Below are positions 1 through 8,824 of a stretch of DNA of 64,000 nucleotides, piece after piece; positions within the stretch are counted from its first letter, which is position 1, and each line of letters begins with the position of its first letter. The stretch spans positions 120,960 to 184,959 of the forward strand of contig DASTZZ010000025.1 of the NCBI GenBank assembly GCA_035764005.1, given 5' to 3'. The translations under genes and the position numbers were made by a program. Source of the DNA: Terriglobales bacterium (lineage in GTDB: Bacteria > Acidobacteriota > Terriglobia > Terriglobales > Acidobacteriaceae). The notes below the pieces were generated by a model. It had not been told where the DNA came from and did no database searches. It saw nothing but the letters and a program-made list of their open reading frames with translations.

Positions 1-1651
1 CCTTCATATCGAAGGCAGTCACGATTTCGTCGTTCTTTGTCTTGTGCAGCGGGACTAGTTCAGTAAGCGGCTGTGGAGCGATCACCACGCCTGCGGCGTG
101 AACGCCGGAATTGCGCACAAGACCTTCGAGCTTGCGGGCAATATCGATCAACTCGCGAACCTGCGGCTCGTTGTCGTATGCCTGCTGCAGAGGCGGAGAA
201 TCCGTGAGAGCCTGCTCAATGCTGATGTTGAGCGTCGTCGGAACCATTTTGGCGATGCGATCCACGTCGCCATACGGAATTTCCATGGCACGGCCTACAT
301 CCTTAATCGCGGCCTTCGCCGCCATGGTGCCGAAGGTGATGATCTGGGCAACCTGCTCGCGTCCATATTTGCGAGTGACATAGTCGATAACTTCTCCTCG
401 CCGATTCATGCAGAAATCAACGTCAATATCAGGCATCGACACGCGTTCCGGATTCAGGAATCGCTCGAACAGGAGTTCGTTCTGCAGGGGATCAATATCG
501 GTGATACCCATCGCATAGGACACCAGCGATCCGGCGGCTGAACCGCGGCCCGGACCGACAGGAATGCCGTTTTCCTTCGCGTAACGAATGAAGTCCCACA
601 CAATGAGGAAGTAGCCCGAGAACTTCATCTGCTTGATGCAATCGATCTCGCGAGAGAGTCGCTGCTCGTAATCGCTGATGGTCTTCCGCAGCTCGCCTTT
701 CGCCTCCAGCCCGCGAATGATCTCCAGTCGGCGCGCGAAACCCTGACGGCAGACCTGCTCGAAATAGCTGTCGAGGTCTTCCCCTTCTGGTACATCGAAG
801 CGCGGAAACGGATTCTGCACCTTGCCGATCTTCACATTGCAGCGCTCTGCAATTGCCATTGTGCGTTTGAGCGCGTCAGGAATCTCGCCAAAGACGCGGT
901 GCATTTCGTCGGCGGACTTTACGAAGAACTGATCGCTGTCGAACTTGAAGCGTTTCTCATCGCGAATGGACGACGCGGTCTGCACGCAAAGCAGGACCTC
1001 GTGTGCGTATGAGTCTTCACCGCAGATGTAGTGGCTATCGTTTGTGGCAACCAGCGGAATGCCGAGTTCTTTTTCGAGCCGCAGCAAATCTGGACGAATC
1101 TGCTTTTCCAACGCGAGTCCCTGGTCCTGGATCTCGAGGAAGAAGTTCCCTTCTCCGAAGATGTCGCGATACATCGCGGCGGTGTCGCGGGCCGCTTCAT
1201 ATTTGCCGGCCATCAGGTTTTCGCAAAGCTCACCAGCAAGACATCCCGACAGACCGATGAGTCCCTTCGCGTGCTGCGCGAGAAATTTCTTGCTCACGCG
1301 AGGCTTGTAATACATGCCGTGCAGCGAAGCTTCCGAAGTGATCTTTACCAGGTTGCGATAGCCTTCTTCGTTCTCCGCCAGCACCAGCAGATGGTTGTAC
1401 TCATCCCCTTCAGGCGCTGCGCGGTGGTCATCTTTCTTGCAGATGTAAAGCTCGCATCCGATGATCGGCTTTATGCCGGCGTTCTTGGCAGCGTTGTGGA
1501 AGGCAACTGCACCAAAAATGTTGCCATGGTCAGTCATGGCAACCGAACTCTGCCCAAGGTCAGCGACTCGCTTGACCAGCTTATCTACATCGCACGCGCC
1601 GTCCAGAAGGGAGTAGTCGGTATGGAGATGCAGGTGGGTAAACTCAGGCAT
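1..1651 (-). CDS. dnaE: DNA polymerase III subunit alpha, 5' part (cut by window edge)
   Basis: Replicative DNA polymerase catalytic subunit of the cytoplasmic holoenzyme. The minus strand reads without a stop from an ATG at 1651 to the window edge, giving about 550 residues of a protein that is normally about 1150. The N-terminus MPEFTHLHLHTDYSLLDG is the classic PHP-domain start, followed by MTDHGNIFG. Further on, PDIDVDFCMNRRG (gene strand near 420-450) is the palm motif with catalytic aspartates, and NSGVHAAGVVIAP lies close to the window edge. The reading frame is continuous. No strong ribosome-binding site is seen before the ATG, but the start is fixed by homology. The identification is firm; only the C-terminal half is missing. 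Confidence 0.97.
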   Translation of the reverse strand, partial: MPEFTHLHLHTDYSLLDGACDVDKLVKRVADLGQSSVAMTDHGNIFGAVAFHNAAKNAGIKPIIGCELYICKKDDHRAAPEGDEYNHLLVLAENEEGYRNLVKITSEASLHGMYYKPRVSKKFLAQHAKGLIGLSGCLAGELCENLMAGKYEAARDTAAMYRDIFGEGNFFLEIQDQGLALEKQIRPDLLRLEKELGIPLVATNDSHYICGEDSYAHEVLLCVQTASSIRDEKRFKFDSDQFFVKSADEMHRVFGEIPDALKRTMAIAERCNVKIGKVQNPFPRFDVPEGEDLDSYFEQVCRQGFARRLEIIRGLEAKGELRKTISDYEQRLSREIDCIKQMKFSGYFLIVWDFIRYAKENGIPVGPGRGSAAGSLVSYAMGITDIDPLQNELLFERFLNPERVSMPDIDVDFCMNRRGEVIDYVTRKYGREQVAQIITFGTMAAKAAIKDVGRAMEIPYGDVDRIAKMVPTTLNISIEQALTDSPPLQQAYDNEPQVRELIDIARKLEGLVRNSGVHAAGVVIAPQPLTELVPLHKTKNDEIVTAFDMK

Positions 1652-1763
1652 TCTGACGGCTCGTTACTCTCAATTTTACTCGGAGAACATCTGAAACCCT
1701 GCCTGCGGATATCGGCGCGCGTAAGTGGAAAACGCGGTAATATCCGCGCGAATTACCCTCCAT

Positions 1764-1792
1764 TTGACAGTCTCAAACGGTACAGGCACAAT
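1764..1792 (+). promoter_or_regulatory. Sigma-70-type promoter for the small ORF at 1841
   Basis: A consensus -35 TTGACA (1764-1769) is followed after 17 bp by CACAAT (1787-1792) as -10. Transcription would start near 1800, giving a leader of about 40 nt before the small ORF. It points away from dnaE. Confidence 0.55.
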
Positions 1793-1840
1793 CTCGCCTC
1801 TCCCCACAATTCCTCCCCAAAGTCACTACAGGAGCAAGGT

Positions 1841-1951
1841 ATGGGTTTGCTGTTTGGGGTCGGTGTTATTTGGTGTATCGCAATGTTCGTAGCAGTCGCT
1901 CTCTGCCGTGCGGCGGCGGCGCAAGACGTCCGCGAGCAGGTCGGCGACTAA
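1841..1951 (+). CDS. Small single-span membrane protein, 36 aa
   Basis: A 36-residue ORF of unknown function. ATG at 1841 is preceded by AGGAGCAAGGT, so a good Shine-Dalgarno lies about 7 nt upstream, and a sigma-70 promoter is visible at 1764-1792. The peptide MGLLFGVGVIWCIAMFVAVA begins a hydrophobic stretch of about 22 residues, followed by a short charged tail ending QVGD. It could be a membrane peptide or a cleaved secreted peptide (RAAAAQ resembles a signal peptidase site). It lies between the divergent dnaE start and the convergent end of the next minus-strand gene. I do not recognise the family. Promoter, RBS and hydrophobicity together make it more likely real than chance. Confidence 0.5.
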   Translation: MGLLFGVGVIWCIAMFVAVALCRAAAAQDVREQVGD

Positions 1952-1975
1952 GTTCAAGTCTCAGCGCGGCTTCGG

Positions 1976-2548
1976 CTAAGGCTTCTTGGACTTCTTCGCT
2001 GCGGCCTCAACTTCATCCTTGAAGTTCTTGAAGAGCGGCGGATTCTTGCCCACGAGTCCGTCATGCTGTGTAGCTACCCAGAGCCGCGCTGCCTCCCTGC
2101 CATCATCGGCTTGATATACCGCGAGGTAGTCGTCAGGCGGGCCCACTTCCGCCCCGAACACCGGGCCGATGCTCGTTGAAGTTCGCCGACCTGTGGTCGG
2201 ATCAATGCTGCCGGCGCCAACGCGAATTCCGCCCGTGCCTGAAGCCGCCCTGCCGGTGCGCACGGCAATCAACAGGTCGGCATCGGCCGGATTGATGGTG
2301 ATGGTGTAACGCTTCCATGTACTCAGGGAGTCATAGATGTTCGCGATCGCCTGTCGATCGTCAGGCACAACCTTTGTGGAAGCGAACGAACGAAAATCAG
2401 TTTCCGCAATGAATCCCTCTGCCGTCTCATACCCGAGAGCAACGTATCTTGCCTGCAGTACCAAAGCGGGAATACTTGGAGCCTTAGCGTAGCTTTGCAG
2501 AGCCAAGACAAAAATGGAAAGCAGCAACACACTCAAGGACTTGCGCAC
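1976..2548 (-). CDS. Secreted protein of unknown function
   Basis: A 190-residue product from a GTG start at 2548, chosen because GGAGGGAACA lies directly upstream and because the next residues (VRKSLSVLLLSIFVLALQS) form a signal peptide. The frame stays open for another 36 codons upstream, but that part does not look like protein. The mature part has a mixed alpha/beta look, with IPADAD-like and GTGGIRVGAGSID segments and a lysine-rich C-terminus (AAAKKSKKP). No catalytic motif or lipobox is seen. It is probably exported to the periplasm. I do not recognise a named family, although acidobacterial genomes carry many small exported proteins of this style. Confidence 0.75.
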   Translation of the reverse strand: MRKSLSVLLLSIFVLALQSYAKAPSIPALVLQARYVALGYETAEGFIAETDFRSFASTKVVPDDRQAIANIYDSLSTWKRYTITINPADADLLIAVRTGRAASGTGGIRVGAGSIDPTTGRRTSTSIGPVFGAEVGPPDDYLAVYQADDGREAARLWVATQHDGLVGKNPPLFKNFKDEVEAAAKKSKKP

Positions 2549-2685
2549 TGTTCCCTCCACGGAGCGAAATTCTAATGCAACATTACGCCCTAAAAATTGC
2601 CAAACACTCGCGGCCAAGAAAGTTTCGGAAACGGTCGCGATTCGAGAAACAAGCAATTTTCAGCTTCTAGATCACCTGAGCAAGG

Positions 2686-2834
2686 GCCCCCTCCCCCTCC
2701 CCCCTGCCTCGTCCAATGCACAGTCGTTCAATCCAGAAGCTTTAACTCTGCTTTTGCGACATTCATCCCAATTTTGAACACAACATCTTGTGATTCCAAA
2801 ATCGAAATCAGAATATGTTGCGATCACTACTTCC
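2686..2834 (+). repeat. Dispersed intergenic repeat, copy A (C-rich head plus AT-rich half-sites)
   Basis: Starts with a run of cytosines (CCCCCTCCCCCTCCCCCC) and continues into AT-rich sequence ATTTTGAACACAACATCTTG / GATTCCAAAATCGAAAT. A clearly related sequence in the same orientation lies at 8825-8970. Both copies lie upstream of a minus-strand gene start. Confidence 0.6.
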
Positions 2835-3317
2835 TTCTCACCAGGTTTCGCCGTTTTCCGCGAGCTCAGACCGGAGGCGAGGACGAGTCAGCCGAGTCCA
2901 GTATTGCCTATCAATTTTTGGTGCCATGCAGCCAAGCAACTGACTTACAACCACCATCGTGGCTAACAATGAGAAATAAGAAACCAATGCCAAGCTCCGC
3001 ATCTGCGTATTCTCTTTTTATTCGCCTAATCATTCTAGAGCATTTGTCCAGAATCCGCCAGTGAAATCAGAAACATCCTCTCCAAATCCGGACGGAAACC
3101 CAGTGTCCCACGCCTTTGAGCGACGGTATTTTAATCCGTTACTCAAAAATGCCGTGAGAGCCTGGTGTTCAACAATGCAGGCGATTGCTACGTGAGCGCA
3201 CACCCATGCTTGGATTGTTTGGTATCGATATTCGTTAATGTGTCACAATTGCTGGTACCCGAAATGAACAGCAGGAGATGCAATTTTCCGCATCACCGCT
3301 GTGATCAGTCGTAGAAC
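2835..3317. other. Intergenic stretch with no supported gene
   Basis: About 480 bp between repeat copy A and the tRNA gene. An ORF spanning 2597-3064 exists but runs through the C-rich repeat, has no ribosome-binding site and gives a low-complexity protein, so no gene is called. No convincing tRNA promoter was identified. Confidence 0.5.
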
Positions 3318-3402
3318 GCGAAAGTGGCGGAATTGGCAGACGCACCAGACTTAGGATCTGGCGGGTAAAACCGTGAGGGTTCGAGTCCCTCCTTTCGCAC
3401 CA
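3318..3402 (+). tRNA. tRNA-Leu (anticodon TAG)
   Basis: The acceptor stem GCGAAAG (3318-3324) pairs with CTTTCGC (3392-3398), followed by the discriminator A and an encoded CCA (3400-3402). The anticodon stem-loop CCAGA-CTTAGGA-TCTGG gives anticodon TAG, which reads CUA leucine codons. A long variable arm typical of class II tRNAs and the T-loop GGTTCGAGTCC are present. Length is 85 nt. The 3' 54 nt are duplicated at 3494-3547. Confidence 0.95.
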
Positions 3403-3493
3403 TTCCTTACTCTTTCCTCTGGATCCTTCGGCAACACAGCCTCAGGATTTCGCCTGCTGCCTCCCGCTTCGCTCACGCCCGCAAAACGGCTCA

Positions 3494-3547
3494 ACTTAGG
3501 ATCTGGCGGGTAACACCGTGAGGGTTTGAGTCCCTCCTTTCGCACCA
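3494..3547 (+). repeat. Duplicated 3' part of tRNA-Leu (attachment-site-like scar)
   Basis: This 54-nt block matches tRNA positions 3349-3402 at 52 of 54 bases, from the anticodon loop to the CCA end. The 5' half of a tRNA is absent, so it is not a functional gene. Such 3' tRNA duplications are the usual footprint of an integrase that uses a tRNA gene as attachment site. Only about 90 bp separate the two copies and no integrase is present, so any element is now gone. Confidence 0.8.
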
Positions 3548-3670
3548 GAAACCCGGCACTCGGCTTTGGGCAGTCGGCACTCGGTCCTTGCGGCCGTCGA
3601 GAGCTGCTTCTGCTGTCCTGCTTCCTGATAGGATTGCTGGTCTCAGAATTCCAGACAACATCAATCCGCA

Positions 3671-6166
3671 ATGACAAAGACGATTCTTCTCCTCTTCTGT
3701 CTTTCTGCTTTTGCGTTTTCTCAAAACAACAATTCGCATTCCAACCCACAGGCGGCCGCTAATGACCAGCACTCTTCCAGTGACCGTCTGTCCGGACTGA
3801 AGCGCAATGACGGATTCATTCCGTTCTTCTGGGACGCGAAGAAAGGTGAGCTGCTCTTCGAGCTCTCGCTCGAACGGCTCGGTGGCGACTTCATTTATTT
3901 CACCGGACTGAGCAGCGGCGTTGGCTCGATCGAGATGTTTGCCGATCGGAGCAGCGTCGGCGGCTCGCAGCTTTGCCGATTCGTGCGCTCCGGACCGAAG
4001 GTGTTGGTCATTGCCGAGAACACCAGCTTCCGCGCCGAGAACGGTAGTTCCGAATTGAAGCACTCGGTTGAGCGCAGCTTTCCCACTTCGGTCATCGCCG
4101 CTCTGCCCGTCGAGTCGGAGCAGGGAGACAGTCTGGTCGTAAACGCCAATCCATTGGTGGTCCGCGATGCCACTGGATTGCTGAACCAATTGCGCCGTCC
4201 TTCGCGCGCCATCAATGGAGTGGTTCGGCAGGTTGCAAATGAGAATGGTGCGAACTGGCGACTTGACGGCGAGCGCAGCGCGGTGGACATGGAGCACACG
4301 CGCGCTTTCCCGCAGAATACCGAAGTCGAGAACATTCTGACGTTTGTCAGTGATTCGGGAAGTCGAGCCGTGAACAATCCAGAACCGGGAGTGCTCACTG
4401 TGCACGAGCATATTTCTTTGCTTGCGCTTCCGCCTGCCGGATATCAGCCGCGCGTTGCCGATCCTCGCGTCGGATTTTTCGGCGAGCAGTTTGATGACTT
4501 CTCTCGCAGCTACAAACAGTCGCTGAGCCAGAACTTTATTGATCGCTGGCGACTGGAGAAGAAGGATCCACGCGCCGCGATCAGCGAGCCGGTTAAGCCG
4601 ATCACTTTTTACCTTGACCGTGCCATTCCCGAGCCGATGCGCTCGGCTGCGCGTCGTGGTGCGTTGTGGTGGAACCAGGCATTCGAGCAGGCGGGATTTC
4701 GCAATGCGCTCGTAATGGAAGACCTGCCTGAAGGCGCTGATCCGCTCGACGTGCGCTATCCCACGATTCAATGGACAAACCGCAACGGACGCGGCTGGTC
4801 CGTTGGCATGGTGCAAACCGATCCGCGCACCGGCGAGATTCTTCATGCTGTGGTGCAGCTGGACTCTCATCGCATGAGGACGGTCAACAACTACTGGGAC
4901 GTGGTCACGCCGGGCGCAGCTTCGGGTCGCGACGATTCCGAAATGGACCTGTTCGCAGAACTCGACAATGCCGATCCGCAGCTCTCGGAAGATGAAGTCC
5001 TGGTTCGACGCATCGCACTCCTTGCCTGCCATGAAATGGGACATATTCTCGGACTTGAGCACAACTTTGTCACCAGCACCTTCGATCGTGGATCGGTGAT
5101 GGACTACTTCGCCCCGCGCATCCGCATTCGCAAAGACGGCACCGCCGATCTGAGCGATGCGTACATGCAGGGCGTTGGCAGCTACGACAAGTTCGCGATT
5201 GAGTGGGGATACAGCACAGGCGTTCAGTTGCCTGTTTCGCCCGAAGATCCACAGGAGCTTGCGCGACTCGATGGAATCGTGCGCAAGGCTCTCGGCCAGG
5301 GAATTTTCTGGGGCAACTACGACGATCCGCGTTGGAACGCCTATGACGATGGTCCTGATCCAGTCACGTGGCTGCGCGAAATCCTTCCAGTTCGCAACGC
5401 GTTGGTCGCATCTTACAGCCCTACGATGCTCCGCCAGGGCGAGCCCATTTCGAAATTCGCCGCCCGATTCGCTCTTGTGTACCTCTTCCACCGTTACGCG
5501 CTCGCATCGGCGATCAACACGATCGGTAGCGCCAGGGTTCCACTCACGGTCGCCGGCGACGGCCAAAAGCCGCTCGAAATCTGGAATCCGCAGAGCCAGC
5601 GTGAGGCTCTCCAGTTGTGCCTGCAGGCGCTTCGCCCAGACCATATGGAAGTGCCGTCCCGAATCTGGAATTCGCTGGTGCAGCATGAAAACGCGGGACC
5701 CGATCCGGAAGCTTACAAATCCAGCGCCGGATATTTGTTCAGTCCATACGACGGCGCACGGTCCATTGCGGAGATCGTTTACGGCGGACTTCTCGATCCT
5801 GAGCGACTCGCTCGCATGGACTCCATTCATCACTTCGACAGCAGCTCGCCTTCTGCGAGCGAGATCCTTTCCGCTCTGGTAAGAAGCGCATTTGCTCCGA
5901 CTGCGGCAGGCCATGCAGATCTTGCTGATGTTCTCCAGAACGAGTTAGCCGATCGATTAATGATTCTTGCTGCCGATGACAACGCGACTGCCGAAGTTCG
6001 CGCCCAAGCGTGGACGGGAGTAAATAGCGTCTCCGCTCACGTAAAGGCGTCCCAAGCTGGGAATGCAGAGGCCATTGAGCGCAGAATCGAAGCATTCATT
6101 CGCGATCCCAAGCAGAACGTGCCGAAGTTGAAGCCGTCAGGAGCGCCGGCAGGGCCACCGGTTTAG
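3671..6166 (+). CDS. Secreted zinc-dependent metalloprotease (DUF5117/DUF4953 type)
   Basis: An 831-residue exported metalloprotease. A signal peptide (MTKTILLLFCLSAFAFS) opens the protein. The extended zinc motif HEMGHILGLEHN occupies about residues 454-465: the two histidines and the third histidine bind zinc, and the glutamate is catalytic. It is followed by GSVMDY, which resembles the met-turn of metzincin-like enzymes. The N-terminal 230 residues match the style of the DUF5117 domain that precedes DUF4953 peptidase domains in Acidobacteria and Bacteroidetes. It probably degrades proteins in the periplasm or outside the cell; the substrate is unknown. It stands alone between the tRNA scar and a palindromic repeat. 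A long antisense frame covers most of it and is regarded as a shadow. Confidence 0.88.
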   Translation: MTKTILLLFCLSAFAFSQNNNSHSNPQAAANDQHSSSDRLSGLKRNDGFIPFFWDAKKGELLFELSLERLGGDFIYFTGLSSGVGSIEMFADRSSVGGSQLCRFVRSGPKVLVIAENTSFRAENGSSELKHSVERSFPTSVIAALPVESEQGDSLVVNANPLVVRDATGLLNQLRRPSRAINGVVRQVANENGANWRLDGERSAVDMEHTRAFPQNTEVENILTFVSDSGSRAVNNPEPGVLTVHEHISLLALPPAGYQPRVADPRVGFFGEQFDDFSRSYKQSLSQNFIDRWRLEKKDPRAAISEPVKPITFYLDRAIPEPMRSAARRGALWWNQAFEQAGFRNALVMEDLPEGADPLDVRYPTIQWTNRNGRGWSVGMVQTDPRTGEILHAVVQLDSHRMRTVNNYWDVVTPGAASGRDDSEMDLFAELDNADPQLSEDEVLVRRIALLACHEMGHILGLEHNFVTSTFDRGSVMDYFAPRIRIRKDGTADLSDAYMQGVGSYDKFAIEWGYSTGVQLPVSPEDPQELARLDGIVRKALGQGIFWGNYDDPRWNAYDDGPDPVTWLREILPVRNALVASYSPTMLRQGEPISKFAARFALVYLFHRYALASAINTIGSARVPLTVAGDGQKPLEIWNPQSQREALQLCLQALRPDHMEVPSRIWNSLVQHENAGPDPEAYKSSAGYLFSPYDGARSIAEIVYGGLLDPERLARMDSIHHFDSSSPSASEILSALVRSAFAPTAAGHADLADVLQNELADRLMILAADDNATAEVRAQAWTGVNSVSAHVKASQAGNAEAIERRIEAFIRDPKQNVPKLKPSGAPAGPPV

Positions 6167-6174
6167 CATCGGTA

Positions 6175-6312
6175 TTGTCATTCCGAACGGATGCTCACGC
6201 GGGAGTTCGCGTGAGCAGAAGTGAGGAATCCCTATAGTTACAGTAGCAAGCCCGAACATCTTCGAAGTCAATAGGGATTCCTCACGCCAAAAGCAGGCGT
6301 TCGGAATGACAA
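6175..6312. repeat. 138-bp palindromic repeat with 15-bp terminal inverted repeats, copy 1
   Basis: The ends TTGTCATTCCGAACG (6175-6189) and CGTTCGGAATGACAA (6298-6312) are perfect inverted repeats. A second perfect pair, GTGAGGAATCCCTAT (6221-6235) and ATAGGGATTCCTCAC (6271-6285), lies inside, plus a hairpin GCTCACGCG...CGCGTGAGC. A relative lies at 58573-58709. It sits between two convergent genes and could end transcription from both sides. Confidence 0.85.
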
Positions 6313-6319
6313 TAAAACC

Positions 6320-7282
6320 TTAAGGCATCAACACAATCTTCCCGTAGCTTCCCGGCTGCATGATCTCCTCGTGTGCGCGTGCCGCTTCGGCGAGAGGCAG
6401 TTCTTTCCCGATCACGGGACGCACAACGCCATTCTCGAGGGATGCCACGAGCGCTGCGTGAATCCTGGCGAGATCTTCTTCCGGTGTGTTCCACAGCGTC
6501 ATTCCCAGGATGATTGCGTCGCGCGCCATAGCATCTCGGGGATTGATTTCAATTGTGCCGCGGTTACCGATGACTACGATCCGTCCGCGAATCGCGAGCA
6601 TCGAGAGATCCTGCGCCAGGTTCTTGTTCGCGAGCATTTCCAGGATGACGTTCACACCGCGACCGTCTGTAATCCTCTTTACTTCTTCAGCGACGCTGCC
6701 TTTGCTGTGATCGAGGACATGATGTGCGCCATTGTCGCGAACCAGGGTTCTTCCCTTTTCCGTTCCAGCAGTGCCGATTACGGTCATGCCGTGCGCGCGC
6801 CCTAACTGGACTGCAGCAATACCAACGCCTCCGCTCGCTCCATGGACCAAAATGGTTTCGTTAGGAAGGCCGTGAGCTTTCTGGAAGAGAGCGCGATACG
6901 CAGTTCCGTACGGAACACCCATCGCCGCGCCTTGCTGGAACGAGACATTCTTCGGTAAAAGATGCGCTTGCGCTTCGAGACACACCACCTGTTCGGCGTA
7001 GCTGCCGGTCACGTTTCCTGCGACATACACCCGATCGCCTGCTCGGAAACGCTGTACTCCGGACCCGACGCTAATCACTGTCCCGGCCGCGTCTGCTCCC
7101 GGAGTGTATGGAAGCTGCGGCTTAACAGCGTAGGTGCCTGTGCGCTGGTAAGTCTCGAATGGGTTTACGCCGGCAGCGTGAACCTTCACGAGAACCTGTC
7201 CGGGACCGGGTTGCAGATCGGGAACAGTCTCAACCTTCAACACCTCAGGCCCGCCGAATTGCTGAACGCGAATCGCCTTCAT
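6320..7282 (-). CDS. Zinc-independent NADPH:quinone oxidoreductase (MDR superfamily)
   Basis: A 320-residue medium-chain reductase that probably reduces quinones or other electrophilic carbonyls with NADPH in the cytoplasm. The N-terminus MKAIRVQQFGGPEVLKVETV and the GroES-like half are typical of quinone oxidoreductases. The dinucleotide-binding loop VHGASGGVGIAAVQLGRAHG lies at about residues 142-161. The structural and catalytic zinc cysteines of alcohol dehydrogenases are absent. The start lies 11 nt after the stop of the upstream cupin gene, so the two are probably co-transcribed. The 3' end runs up to the palindromic repeat at 6175-6312. The family is secure, the substrate is not. Confidence 0.9.
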   Translation of the reverse strand: MKAIRVQQFGGPEVLKVETVPDLQPGPGQVLVKVHAAGVNPFETYQRTGTYAVKPQLPYTPGADAAGTVISVGSGVQRFRAGDRVYVAGNVTGSYAEQVVCLEAQAHLLPKNVSFQQGAAMGVPYGTAYRALFQKAHGLPNETILVHGASGGVGIAAVQLGRAHGMTVIGTAGTEKGRTLVRDNGAHHVLDHSKGSVAEEVKRITDGRGVNVILEMLANKNLAQDLSMLAIRGRIVVIGNRGTIEINPRDAMARDAIILGMTLWNTPEEDLARIHAALVASLENGVVRPVIGKELPLAEAARAHEEIMQPGSYGKIVLMP

Positions 7283-7293
7283 CGAATCTCCAC

Positions 7294-7653
7294 TTACTTT
7301 TTGGACGCGGCCCGTAAGTAGCCGTCGGTCTTGTTCAGCCAGTCCTGGCGAAGCGGATAGAAGATATCGAGATCGACCGTGTCCTCCATGGCTTCCGCCT
7401 TGTGCGGAACGTGCGACGGAATGCAGAGCACCTCGCCTTCGTGTACAACAATTTCCTTTCCCTCGATCCAGAACTTGAGAGCGCCTTCGAGAATGTAGGT
7501 CACCTGCTCGTTCACATGGCTGTGCTCGGGAACGATGCAGCCCTTCTTCAGCAGTACGCGGGCGAGCATGACCTCGTCGCCTGTGATGATTTGTCGGTCG
7601 AGCAGCGGATTCACCTGCTCGAGTTCAACGTCCTTCCATGCCGTGTATTTCAT
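7294..7653 (-). CDS. Cupin-domain protein (KdgF-like)
   Basis: A 119-residue single cupin. The conserved metal-binding first motif is seen in CIVPEHSHVNEQVTYILEG, with two histidines and a glutamate, and the second motif in PSHVPHKAEAMEDT. Small cupins of this layout resemble KdgF, which acts on unsaturated uronate products of pectin or alginate breakdown, but many relatives are uncharacterised. It lies upstream of the quinone oxidoreductase gene on the same strand with an 11-nt gap. A role in sugar or carbonyl metabolism fits but is inferred. Confidence 0.85.
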   Translation of the reverse strand: MKYTAWKDVELEQVNPLLDRQIITGDEVMLARVLLKKGCIVPEHSHVNEQVTYILEGALKFWIEGKEIVVHEGEVLCIPSHVPHKAEAMEDTVDLDIFYPLRQDWLNKTDGYLRAASKK

Positions 7654-7706
7654 AGGGAAATAAGGGTATCAGGTGGCACTGACCAACAGAACCGCCGCCC
7701 GTTCCG

Positions 7707-8732
7707 TTACCACTGCACCGTCCTCCGCTCCTCGCTGCTTCTGCGCGCCAACTCGACTCCGCGCATCACATTCAGCATCTGCTCGTGTGTGACAGCTATC
7801 TTTGATTTTCCCAATATGGTATCGCGGACATTTTGATAGAACAGGCGGTAGTCTCCCGCTTCTGTTTCCACGCGCTCTGCGCCATTGACCGACTGCAGCA
7901 CTCCCCAGCTTTCCTGTTTCTCTTTGCCCCAGGAGTCACCTCCCGGCACCTCGCCGCGCTTGAGCACTTCTTCCTGTGGATCGATTCCGTATTTCATATA
8001 CGCGGCCTTCTCACCGCGCACGAGGAAGCGCAGATCCGGAGCAAGGGCGATCATGCTGGCGCGGAGCAGAGCCCGCATACGTGGGTAATGCAGCAGGACG
8101 TCGAAAGCATCATCGACCTGACCTCCCTGGCGCTCCATCCGAAGGTCCGCGGTTACCGCCTCGGGCGTGCCAAAGAGGAGCAAGGCTTGATCGAGGAGAT
8201 GAACGCCGAGATCGAAGAAAATTCCGCTTCCCGGTTCGCGACGCTCTCGCCAGGCATCGGGCCGCAGCTCCAGCCGATAACGATCGAAGTGCGATTCAAA
8301 TAAGACGATTCTTCCGAGCCGCTTTTCGGCGAGCAGATTAAAGATGGTACGAAAATCACCGTCGAACCGCCGGTTTTGATAGACCGTCAGCATTCGTCCG
8401 CGTTGGTGAGCCAGATCGACCAACTCCTTTGCTTCGGCATACGTCGTGGTGAACGGCTTATCGACTATTACGTCCTTGCCTGCAATCAGGCATTGCTTCG
8501 CCAACGGGAAGTGCGAGGTATTCGGCGTGGCGACTACGACAAGCTGGATCTCGGGAATTGCGAGCAACTCGTCAATCGAACGCGCCTGAGTGGCGCCTGG
8601 GTAGGCTCGCGAAGCGTCATCACCGTTCCTCCGCACGATTGCGCGCAGGTTGAGACCCGGAACTGCAGAAATGATGGGGGCATGGAAGACACGCCCCGCA
8701 AAGCCGAAACCGACAAGTCCGACGTTGATCAT
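7707..8732 (-). CDS. Gfo/Idh/MocA family NAD(P)-dependent oxidoreductase
   Basis: A cytoplasmic sugar or polyol dehydrogenase of about 341 residues. The start at 8732 is preferred because MINVGLVGFGFAGRVFHAP is the canonical family N-terminus with the Rossmann glycines; an ATG eight codons upstream (8756) has no better ribosome-binding site. The conserved motif VVATPNTSHFPLAKQCL and the EKP-like DKPFTTT segment follow, with a C-terminal substrate domain. The layout (GVHLLDQALLLFG, then a linker with GDSWGKE) resembles YdgJ/IolW-type inositol and sugar dehydrogenases. It lies 53 bp upstream of the cupin gene and may belong to the same transcript. The substrate is unknown. Confidence 0.88.
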   Translation of the reverse strand: MINVGLVGFGFAGRVFHAPIISAVPGLNLRAIVRRNGDDASRAYPGATQARSIDELLAIPEIQLVVVATPNTSHFPLAKQCLIAGKDVIVDKPFTTTYAEAKELVDLAHQRGRMLTVYQNRRFDGDFRTIFNLLAEKRLGRIVLFESHFDRYRLELRPDAWRERREPGSGIFFDLGVHLLDQALLLFGTPEAVTADLRMERQGGQVDDAFDVLLHYPRMRALLRASMIALAPDLRFLVRGEKAAYMKYGIDPQEEVLKRGEVPGGDSWGKEKQESWGVLQSVNGAERVETEAGDYRLFYQNVRDTILGKSKIAVTHEQMLNVMRGVELARRSSEERRTVQW

Positions 8733-8824
8733 CCTTTTGCCTAAGCTCTCATTCAACGCGTTTCATCCGATCAAGCCATAGACGCTCGCAGTCGTCCGAT
8801 TCGCAAAACCGCCTTGGACCTGTG

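Noticed and set aside
1031..1951. 306-residue plus-strand frame across the dnaE start
   Set aside because: The part before 1651 is antisense to the firmly identified dnaE. Only its last 36 codons have a start signal and were called separately as a small gene.
2597..3064. 155-residue frame between the secreted unknown and tRNA-Leu
   Set aside because: It runs through the C-rich repeat, producing a proline run, and has no Shine-Dalgarno or recognisable domain.
3403..3493. Live integrative element at the tRNA-Leu duplication
   Set aside because: Only 91 bp lie between the two tRNA 3' copies, with no integrase or cargo, so it can only be a scar.
3491..5914. 807-residue open frame antisense to the metalloprotease
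   Set aside because: It overlaps a gene with signal peptide and zinc motif on the other strand, starts without a ribosome-binding site, and has arginine/valine-rich composition typical of an antisense shadow in GC-rich DNA.
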